13,935 nt of DNA from Desulfurococcales archaeon. Lineage in GTDB: Archaea > Thermoproteota > Thermoprotei_A > Sulfolobales > Desulfurococcaceae. This document shows positions 8,464-13,935 of this stretch, piece after piece. The notes beneath the pieces are model-generated. The model was not told where the DNA came from. It did not search any database and saw only the letters and a program-made list of their open reading frames with translations. The DNA is taken from NCBI GenBank assembly GCA_027083045.1, contig JALWQP010000094.1, positions 3,815 through 17,749 of the forward strand, in the 5' to 3' direction. Positions within the stretch are counted from its first letter, which is position 1. Each line of letters opens with the position of its first letter. The position numbers and the translations under genes were made by a program.

Positions 8464-9678
8464 ATGTTGATAACAGATGTTCTTAGACTTGCTTCTAAGG
8501 CGTTATCAGAGAAGAAGACACGTGCTATTTTGACGATTATAGGTATTATGATCGGTCCTATGGCTCTTGTTATGATCAACGGGGTTGTATCTGGATATAG
8601 CAACTACATATTGCAACAGATTAAGGGATTGGGAGAGAACTTGATAGTCATAACTCCTAAGGAGAACTTTAAGCTCGGAAACGATGATTTGAACTACATT
8701 AAGTCGTTGCCAGGAGTAGCGGACGCAGCACCGTTTTACTCGACACAGGGTGAAGTACGGGTAGGGACAAGTAAGAAGACGGTGTTCATATATGCTGTAT
8801 CCTATTCCTTCCTATTCAAAGCCATACCTAGCCTGAAGATAGGCGAGGGAAGCATACCGGCAGATAGCGACATATCTAAATGTATCATAGGCCATGACAT
8901 AGCATATACGAGTATGGGGACAAGAGCTTATAGCATAGGCGATGTAATAACTGTCAAGATATACCGTGTCAAGGGAGGCGGTAAAGTCGAGATAAAACAC
9001 GTGTCATTCCTAGTTGAAGGAATACTTAAGAAATACGGTGGAGCCGCGTTCCTTAACCCCGACCAGACAATATTCATAAGCATGGAGGCCGCCAAGAGGA
9101 TCATAGGCATAAGCCAATGGACAGGAATACTCATCCTTGCAAAGAGCCCAACACTTGTAAACAATATAACGGAGACGCTCAAACAAAGCTATGGAGGCAA
9201 CATCGATATAGTCTCGTTCCTAGCTATAGCCCAGATAACATCATCAATAACAGGAGCAATAAACTTCATGACATTTGCCGCTAGCCTAGCGGCATTCGCT
9301 GTTGCGATAGCCGGTGTGGCCGCAACTATGATCACGTCGGTTATTGAGCGGACGAAAGAAATAGGTGTTATGAAGGCTCTTGGCTTCACTGACGGTCAGG
9401 TATTGATACTCATAATAGCTGAAGGCATAGTCATGAGCCTTATAGGCGGAATAATAGGAGTGTCTCTAGGAATAGTTGGGGCTTACATGCTCGCATCGAA
9501 GGGCATGGTTATACATGCAGGTACTACATCGATACTTATTAAGGCAAGTCCAGCCATATCGCCGGAATTCATAGGGTTAACCATGATCATGACTATAATG
9601 ATCGGTGTTGCTGGCAGTATATTCCCGGCATACAGGGCCGCTAAGATACCGCCAGCAGTTGCTTTAAGATACGAGTAA
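8464..9678 (+). CDS. ABC transporter permease, MacB/FtsX family
   Basis: This is the membrane subunit of the ABC machine, 404 residues, the normal MacB-like size. It shows one N-terminal helix (about 21-44), an extracytoplasmic MacB_PCD-like domain (about 45-255), then three helices (about 262-292, 312-342, 368-388). Family hallmarks are ERTKEIGVMKALGFT at 295-309, the cytoplasmic coupling region after the second helix, and the ending AAKIPPAVALRYE. The fold does not import solutes through a conventional pore: MacB-type proteins transmit ATP-driven movement to the outside. It follows the giant protein by 23 bases and is probably cotranscribed. The ATG at 8464 has only a weak GGGA upstream, so it may depend on translation of the preceding gene. 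A TTG one codon later is an equally possible start. Confidence 0.93.
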   Translation: MLITDVLRLASKALSEKKTRAILTIIGIMIGPMALVMINGVVSGYSNYILQQIKGLGENLIVITPKENFKLGNDDLNYIKSLPGVADAAPFYSTQGEVRVGTSKKTVFIYAVSYSFLFKAIPSLKIGEGSIPADSDISKCIIGHDIAYTSMGTRAYSIGDVITVKIYRVKGGGKVEIKHVSFLVEGILKKYGGAAFLNPDQTIFISMEAAKRIIGISQWTGILILAKSPTLVNNITETLKQSYGGNIDIVSFLAIAQITSSITGAINFMTFAASLAAFAVAIAGVAATMITSVIERTKEIGVMKALGFTDGQVLILIIAEGIVMSLIGGIIGVSLGIVGAYMLASKGMVIHAGTTSILIKASPAISPEFIGLTMIMTIMIGVAGSIFPAYRAAKIPPAVALRYE

Positions 9679-9708
9679 AAACCATTGGCAAAGACTATTT
9701 TAATTAAG

Positions 9709-9720
9709 AAAAATATATTA
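9709..9720 (+). promoter_or_regulatory. Candidate TATA box of the PadR gene
   Basis: The AT-rich AAAAATATATTA in the 117-base gap after the permease resembles an archaeal TATA box and would place the transcription start near 9740. It suggests that the regulator can be made separately from the ABC operon. Confidence 0.4.
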
Positions 9721-9748
9721 GTATTGATCTAGAGCCAATAAGCAATAC
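9721..9748. promoter_or_regulatory. Candidate operator: inverted repeat GTATTG...CAATAC
   Basis: Six-base perfect arms (9721-9726 and 9743-9748) are separated by 16 bases. They begin directly after the candidate TATA box and span the predicted transcription start of the PadR gene, the place expected for an autorepressor site. PadR proteins bind dyad-symmetric DNA, but I have no direct proof of binding here. Confidence 0.35.
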
Positions 9749-9785
9749 ATCTAAGTTCTAATAGCAACTACACGGATAGCTAGCC

Positions 9786-9790
9786 GGTGG
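9786..9790 (+). promoter_or_regulatory. Ribosome binding site that favours a TTG start for PadR
   Basis: GGTGG lies five bases before the TTG at 9796. The only upstream in-frame start, GTG at 9787, is part of this same site and has no site of its own, which favours TTG. Confidence 0.5.
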
Positions 9791-9795
9791 TATCG

Positions 9796-10290
9796 TTGCG
9801 AAGTGTTTTAGACGTATATGCTAGGTATAGGGGGATCATAAGGCTATTGATACTCTACGTTCTACGTGAAAAACCGCTTCACGGCTATGGTATAATGAAG
9901 GAGCTTAAAGAGATCATGGGTAAGATGCCTGGTCCGGGAAACATCTATCCACAGATAAGATACCTGCTCCACAAGAACTATATCGAGATACATGAGGAGA
10001 TCAGAAAGGGAAGGAAAAGGAAAGTATATAGGATAACCGAGAAAGGCTTGGAGTACTTAGCAGAGAACATGGATAGGGTCAATGAAGCTATAGAGATGTT
10101 CTCAAGGCTTAAACACTTGTTTGACTGTGGCTTCAGAGAAATAATGGCTGAGCTATGGGTTCTAATCAAAGTATGGGATAAGGTTAGCGATGAAGACAAG
10201 GCATACGTGAGAGAAATCCTTGGAAGGATGAAGGAAGAAATAGCGAAGATCCTCGTCAGATATACTAGGGAGACAAAGGCTTCGGCATAA
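9796..10290 (+). CDS. PadR-family transcriptional regulator
   Basis: A small winged-helix DNA-binding protein of 164 residues (167 if GTG at 9787 is used). The PadR signature is clear: LHGYGIMKEL in the first helices (about 28-37), GNIYPQIRYLLHKNYI as the recognition helix region (about 48-63), and the wing with GRKRKVYRITEKG (about 72-84). The C-terminal third (about 93-160) is helical and charged, as expected for the dimerisation domain. PadR proteins usually repress their own gene and nearby transporter genes, often exporters, and release DNA on binding a small molecule. Its place directly after the ABC permease, in the same direction, makes the ABC cluster the likely target. The gap holds its own TATA-like box and an inverted repeat. 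Convergent with the MgtE gene, 30 bases away. Confidence 0.9.
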   Translation: MRSVLDVYARYRGIIRLLILYVLREKPLHGYGIMKELKEIMGKMPGPGNIYPQIRYLLHKNYIEIHEEIRKGRKRKVYRITEKGLEYLAENMDRVNEAIEMFSRLKHLFDCGFREIMAELWVLIKVWDKVSDEDKAYVREILGRMKEEIAKILVRYTRETKASA

Positions 10291-10320
10291 GACATAAATC
10301 AATTTACTTTCTAGGCTCTT

Positions 10321-11517
10321 TTATCCACCCATTACAATGAGCATTAGGGCCAAGCTACTTGTGCCTATAATGTCTGCTATGCTGGTAAGTATAGGCGCCA
10401 ACGTATTATCTGGATCTACACCCGCCTTGAAGCTCACCATCGCTGCATAATATGTGAGAATAGTTATCATTACTGTGAGCAATAAACCAGCAGACATAAC
10501 TATCTCGATAACCTTTAATCCCCATATAATAGATGCTCCACGAGAAATTGCGACAGCGAAACCAAATATGCTCAGAGAACCAAATATCATCAGGGCATGT
10601 ATTAGGTTTAGTAAGAACTGTTTTAGGGTCCATGAATCACTAGGAATCCACTTAATTTTAATGGAGCCTATGTGAAGGCTCGTGGAGAGCCTGGACGAGA
10701 ACCTGCATGCAATGGCACCTCCATCCTCTAGGAAGGCGGGTATGACCGCCAGTATACCTAATCCCTTTACAATGTTATTTATATTAGTCATGAGTATTAC
10801 GCCGGCGAACATGCTCATGCTGGTTGACAACATGATTATAGGCATGTTCTGGACGAGTATGTTCCATGTTCTCTCCAATGGATCGTTTTCTCCTCTAGTA
10901 ACAACCCTGTAGAACACATAAGCAGGAATGATCAGTAGGACTAGTGTAAATAACAACATAAAGAGTCTTGGTACGTCTGTTGCGATGAGGTAAGCAAATA
11001 CAATCGTAGGTACTGTAACCATGTCTCCGAAGAGCGTCGCTATAGGTGCAACAACGTTATCTGGATTAATTCCTCGCTTAAAACTGGTGAAAGCAAGCCA
11101 TGTGGTTGATGGTATCATGATGATACTTGAGATCACGGCTGATAAAACGGCTACAAAGACGGTTGAGTAAGGCTCGAGGTTATACTTGCCGAATACGATG
11201 GATACAACGAAAGTGAGAAGACCTATCCACGTATTTATCAAGATGAGGATCGAGGACAAAGCCATGAGTTCTGCTCGTATTAGCTTCTTGGCCATACCGA
11301 GGTGAAGCAGAGTGCCGAGCCTTGAACCATAGCTGGAGTAAACATCTCCCCGTGCATCACTAGCCGCTGGGAGGAGAGCGAGGAGGATCTCTGCATGCAT
11401 GATAATGGGTTGGAAGATCTGGAGGAAATAGCCGGATATATAATCGCCGAGATTACAGAGCATAAGTGAGACCGCGCCTTCTTTCAGGTCCTTCTTGAAC
11501 TCTTCATCGAAGAGCAT
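10321..11517 (-). CDS. Two-domain MgtE/SLC41-type divalent cation transporter
   Basis: A membrane carrier probably moving Mg2+ or a similar divalent cation. The 398-residue protein is two MgtE integral-membrane domains in tandem, about 210 residues apart. Domain 1 has LLPAASDARGDVYSSYGSRL (about 48-67) and GINPDN (149-154). Domain 2 has IPAFLEDGGAIACRFSSRL (about 259-277) and GVDPDN (366-371) followed by SIADIIGTSS. Bacterial MgtE proteins carry an N-domain and CBS domains on one such unit and dimerise. Here both are absent and the two halves are fused, as in animal SLC41 and some archaeal carriers. The ATG at 11517 is preferred over ATG at 11529, because GGTGA sits five bases before it and overlaps the upstream ATG. 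It points away from the 11681 gene over a shared promoter region. Confidence 0.88.
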   Translation of the reverse strand: MLFDEEFKKDLKEGAVSLMLCNLGDYISGYFLQIFQPIIMHAEILLALLPAASDARGDVYSSYGSRLGTLLHLGMAKKLIRAELMALSSILILINTWIGLLTFVVSIVFGKYNLEPYSTVFVAVLSAVISSIIMIPSTTWLAFTSFKRGINPDNVVAPIATLFGDMVTVPTIVFAYLIATDVPRLFMLLFTLVLLIIPAYVFYRVVTRGENDPLERTWNILVQNMPIIMLSTSMSMFAGVILMTNINNIVKGLGILAVIPAFLEDGGAIACRFSSRLSTSLHIGSIKIKWIPSDSWTLKQFLLNLIHALMIFGSLSIFGFAVAISRGASIIWGLKVIEIVMSAGLLLTVMITILTYYAAMVSFKAGVDPDNTLAPILTSIADIIGTSSLALMLIVMGG

Positions 11518-11522
11518 TGATC

Positions 11523-11527
11523 TCACC
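11523..11527 (-). promoter_or_regulatory. Ribosome binding site that decides the MgtE start
   Basis: GGTGA on the minus strand, five bases before the ATG at 11517. It overlaps the alternative ATG at 11529, which has no such site in front, so the shorter protein is favoured. Confidence 0.65.
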
Positions 11528-11614
11528 ATGAACTGTTATTACACCTGGCCATCACCCTGCCTCTTAGGTATTGTTGTCGCCGACTTGGTCAAACTGTGAT
11601 ATGGGTGCTAAATC

Positions 11615-11626
11615 TTATTTAAATAA
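11615..11626. promoter_or_regulatory. Symmetric TATA element between divergent genes
   Basis: TTATTTAAATAA is a 12-base perfect palindrome matching an archaeal TATA box in both directions. To the right it predicts a start near 11645-11650, about 33 bases before the ATG at 11681. To the left it predicts a start near 11592, about 75 bases before the ATG at 11517. It could serve either gene or both. Confidence 0.45.
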
Positions 11627-11667
11627 AACCTTATGATCAAATAGATGGGAACCACTATTACTATTAT

Positions 11668-11675
11668 AGGTGTGA
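11668..11675 (+). promoter_or_regulatory. Ribosome binding site of the 11681 gene
   Basis: AGGTGTGA ends five bases before the ATG at 11681 and is the best ribosome site in this leader. It supports the shorter reading of the gene over the ATG at 11645. Confidence 0.55.
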
Positions 11676-11680
11676 TCCTC

Positions 11681-12154
11681 ATGCCAATAAGGATTAGAGG
11701 TCCTAGTCGAGAACCTCGAAGAATACGCCCGGAAGACGCTGTCAAAGCGATCAGTCTCGTGAAGGAGGGTATCAAATTATTCATTGCCGGTCCACCGATA
11801 ATTCATCGTGGTCCCGCAGGGGAAATCCATGTTGATGTCCCTTTGATGTATAATGGCTATGCTTTGGACAGAATACACTATGATCCATACACGAATACTT
11901 TCTCCCCTAAAGGGAGACCTGTGCATGCCGTAAATGTACAAGTATCTCGTGATACTGTCTGGGAGCTCTCGAAGCAATATGTTAAAGAACTATATGTTAT
12001 TGAAGCCGTTGAGTATAGAGAGCCCGAAGACGCGTGGGTTGTGCCTCTAGCGTGGAGATGCTTCATCGTTGCTCACATTAAGGTAAGCTATGACGGTGAA
12101 GAACTGGTTCCAGATTATCCCCTGACCGAGGAGATAACAGGACGCCTTATGTGA
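11681..12154 (+). CDS. Small soluble protein of unknown function
   Basis: I do not recognise this 157-residue protein. It has no membrane segment or signal peptide. The N-terminus is basic (MPIRIRGPSREPRRIRPEDA), with a helix-like stretch to about 35. A middle part rich in Gly, Pro, His and Asp follows (GPPIIHRGPAGEIHVDVPL, about 37-55), then YDPYTNTFSPKG. The C-terminal half has alternating beta-like and acidic segments ending in PDYPLTEEITGRLM. Single His, Asp and Tyr residues in the middle could bind a metal or a substrate, but no known motif supports this. The ATG at 11681 has a good ribosome site. The longer reading from 11645 would add MGTTITIIGVIL and could only be used by a near-leaderless transcript. 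It lies 13 bases before an ion transporter gene and is probably cotranscribed with it. Confidence 0.7.
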   Translation: MPIRIRGPSREPRRIRPEDAVKAISLVKEGIKLFIAGPPIIHRGPAGEIHVDVPLMYNGYALDRIHYDPYTNTFSPKGRPVHAVNVQVSRDTVWELSKQYVKELYVIEAVEYREPEDAWVVPLAWRCFIVAHIKVSYDGEELVPDYPLTEEITGRLM

Positions 12155-12167
12155 TCAGGCGGTTAGC

Positions 12168-13280
12168 GTGAAGCTTTGGAGATGCGTATACGATTTCATC
12201 ATGAGAGAAAAACTCTTGGTAACCCTGTTAATATTATTCCTATTGTTCCTCATATATGATCACAGCCTAGTTGAACGCGTACCCGAATATGTAAACATGA
12301 ATGCCCTCATAGTTATTTTCACACTACTTATGATCAGCCGCTCCTTGCATGTTTCAGGACTAACAAACCAGGTAGCAGTGAGGATACTATCTCGTACAAA
12401 GGGGTTGCCACGCGCTACATTGTTCTATATAGTCTTAATCACGTATCTTCTCGCCCCGTTCATAATGAATGATGGGGCCATATTCGTAATGGTTCCTCTA
12501 GTAATAGTTGTGGCTGAGCTGTCCGGCCACGAAGAAGCATTACTTGTGACCCTTGTGGCTCTCTCGGCTAATCTGGCCTCCATAATCCTACCGATAGGTA
12601 ATCCCCAGGACATTGTGATCTGGACACATTATGGGGTATCCCTGCCCGACTATGTATTAGCTTCTCTTCCGCTCTACTTCCTATCGCTGGGGCTTCTTGC
12701 CCTATATGTTATATTCCTGTCGAGGAGGCTTGTTATTAAGAAACTGCCTCTCCTTCCCCGGGTAAGACTTGATAAGAAGCTCTCTATAGCATCTATAGCC
12801 TCGTTAATCGCTATCATTATTACTGCCCAGCTCAAAAACCCGTTGATCGGCCTCATAATAACCCTCGCGCTCATCTTATTGTCTAGGCCTAGGATACTGA
12901 TTGAGGTTGATTACTCCTTGCTTGTAGTGTTTCTCCTAATGTTTATTGATTTCTCCGAGATACCTCATCTCCTAGGTGTACAGTCATTGATAAGTATGTT
13001 AACTCCTTTCCAGGTTTATGGCGTGTCACTGGTTCTGAGCCAGGTTATAAGCAATGTACCGGCAACAATAGCCATTATTAGGCACACGGTCTACTGGAAA
13101 CCATTGTTTGCGGGTGTAAATATTGGTGGTGTGGGTTTTCTCCCCGGGAGTATGGCTAACATTATTGCTTTGAGGCTATCTAGGATGAAAATACGTGATT
13201 ATCACCGTTATGCGCTCCCCTTCTTCATCGTGTTAGGACTACTGGGCCTTGCGCTGGTCTATATCGGTCTTTACGGTTAG
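12168..13280 (+). CDS. Ion transporter of the ArsB/NhaD/citrate (IT) superfamily
   Basis: A polytopic membrane protein of 370 residues with about ten hydrophobic segments. Diagnostic points of the superfamily are NDGAIFVMVPL (101-111), the re-entrant-loop motif LPIGNPQDIV (141-150), and in the second half SQVISNVPATIAI (291-303) and VGFLPGSMANIIAL (322-335). These paired Asn/Gly/Pro loops are the substrate sites of the two inverted repeats. Members move arsenite, Na+/H+, or di- and tricarboxylates, and the sequence alone does not tell which. It is shorter than typical ArsB (about 430). No arsR, arsA or arsC gene is near, so arsenite is not supported by context. The start is GTG at 12168 with GGCGGT a few bases upstream. 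It lies 13 bases after the unknown protein and converges with the next gene across two bases. Confidence 0.85.
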   Translation: MKLWRCVYDFIMREKLLVTLLILFLLFLIYDHSLVERVPEYVNMNALIVIFTLLMISRSLHVSGLTNQVAVRILSRTKGLPRATLFYIVLITYLLAPFIMNDGAIFVMVPLVIVVAELSGHEEALLVTLVALSANLASIILPIGNPQDIVIWTHYGVSLPDYVLASLPLYFLSLGLLALYVIFLSRRLVIKKLPLLPRVRLDKKLSIASIASLIAIIITAQLKNPLIGLIITLALILLSRPRILIEVDYSLLVVFLLMFIDFSEIPHLLGVQSLISMLTPFQVYGVSLVLSQVISNVPATIAIIRHTVYWKPLFAGVNIGGVGFLPGSMANIIALRLSRMKIRDYHRYALPFFIVLGLLGLALVYIGLYG

Positions 13281-13282
13281 TG

Positions 13283-13935
13283 CTAATAGTGAGAATCGGC
13301 TATGTGTACGTGCCTCATCACAGGTATTGCTGCTTCCCCATATATTTTCCGCGTATTCTCTATCGTTAAAACCTCATTGGGCGGGCCAGCAATGTATACT
13401 CCCTTATTCACCATAATAATATAATTGGTATAGGGTAGGAGAAGCATCGGGTCATGACTCGTTATTATCAATAAGTGGTCGCGCCCCATCTCGCCTATTC
13501 TCCGGGCAAGCTCCGCTCTGCCTGCAGGGTCAATGCTTGATAAGGGCTCATCCATAACAATTATCGGTGGATCGGTTACAAGGGCTCTTGCTATAAAGCC
13601 TCTCTGCCTCTGCCCACCGCTTAGCTCCCAGAAATTCCTGTGCCAGTACCTCTCGCCGAGCCCAACGCTCTTGAGGGTCTTTGCGACGAGCTCCCTGTGT
13701 TTCTTACGTGGTATCCTCGGCCACTTCTCCCGCATCAGGAGACAGCACTCCACCATCTCCCATACTGTTATCGGGAATCGTGAACCAGGAGCATGTGTTA
13801 TCTGTGGAACATAGCCGACATATCTCCCGGCTTTGCCCGGATCACTGGTCACATCCTCTCCATTGATAATTATTTTTCCCTTAAGGGGTCTTATTAGTCC
13901 CAGAATAGTTCTTATCAACGTTGTCTTACCTGCTC
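13283..13935 (-). CDS. Metal-type (ZnuC/MntB-like) ABC transporter ATP-binding protein, N-terminus cut by window edge
   Basis: The window holds the last 217 or so residues. The frame enters at the right edge inside the Walker A motif (AGKTTL read from 13933 to 13916), so about 40 N-terminal residues are missing. Then follow the Q-loop region YVPQITHAPGSRFPITVWE, the signature LSGGQRQRGFIARAL (about 13580-13625), Walker B IIVMDEP with the D-loop SSID, and the switch His in ITSHDP. The tail (NKGVYIAGPPNEVLTIENTRKIYG) is typical of the zinc/manganese uptake class, whose ATPases end with a glycine-proline 'GPPxEVLT' region. Its permease and binding protein are not in view. They may lie upstream of the gene, to the right of the window. 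The stop at 13283-13285 lies two bases from the stop of the convergent ion transporter. The metal is an inference. Confidence 0.9.
   Translation of the reverse strand, partial: AGKTTLIRTILGLIRPLKGKIIINGEDVTSDPGKAGRYVGYVPQITHAPGSRFPITVWEMVECCLLMREKWPRIPRKKHRELVAKTLKSVGLGERYWHRNFWELSGGQRQRGFIARALVTDPPIIVMDEPLSSIDPAGRAELARRIGEMGRDHLLIITSHDPMLLLPYTNYIIMVNKGVYIAGPPNEVLTIENTRKIYGEAAIPVMRHVHIADSHY

Noticed and set aside
2590..9678. Horizontal transfer of the ABC/giant-protein cluster
   Set aside because: No integrase, tRNA, direct repeats or abrupt codon change are visible. Ribosome sites and codon habits match the neighbouring genes.
9978..10295. 105-codon minus-strand frame opposite the PadR gene
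   Set aside because: The plus-strand PadR signature is unambiguous. The antisense frame is low-complexity, Ser/Leu/Ile-rich.
12168..13280. Calling the ion transporter an arsenite pump (arsB)
   Set aside because: The motifs define only the superfamily, and there is no arsR, arsA, arsC or arsM nearby.

Overview
The window looks like chromosomal DNA of a hyperthermophilic crenarchaeon, most likely of the Desulfurococcales type. Evidence for an archaeon: GGTGA-type ribosome binding sites five or six bases before the start codons, AT-rich TATA/BRE-like promoter elements, frequent ATA and AGG/AGA codons, GTG and TTG starts, and archaeal-type protein families (P3A proton ATPase, two-domain MgtE/SLC41 carrier, PadR regulator, very large Ig-like surface protein). 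I cannot name the species. No tRNA, rRNA, CRISPR array, insertion sequence or phage gene is visible.

Layout. (1) 1-2262, minus: a plasma-membrane P-type (P3A) ATPase, cut by the left edge just before its last membrane segment. (2) 2263-2589: a 327-base AT-rich divergent control region with several TATA-like boxes and perfect AT palindromes. (3) 2590-10290, plus: ABC ATPase of the MacB/LolD type, a giant 1,678-residue membrane-anchored extracellular protein made of about 13 Ig-like modules, an FtsX/MacB-type permease, and a PadR-family repressor with its own promoter. (4) 10321-11517, minus: a duplicated MgtE-type divalent cation carrier. (5) 11681-13280, plus: a small protein of unknown function followed by an ArsB/NhaD/citrate-type ion transporter, reading away from the MgtE gene over a shared symmetric TATA region. 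(6) 13283-13935, minus: the C-terminal part of a metal-type (ZnuC-like) ABC ATPase, cut by the right edge and convergent with the ion transporter at a distance of only two bases.

The most interesting part is the 2590-10290 cluster. It has the ATPase and permease of a MacAB-like machine but no recognisable MacA-type adaptor. In its place sits a rod-like, probably heavily N-glycosylated protein anchored in the membrane at its C-terminus. I infer a mechanotransmission-type ABC machine whose extracellular partner could span the wide quasi-periplasmic space under an archaeal S-layer, with the adjacent PadR protein as its likely transcriptional switch. The rest of the window is mostly ion transport: H+ (or another cation), Mg2+-type divalent cation, an anion or Na+/H+ carrier, and Zn/Mn-type uptake.
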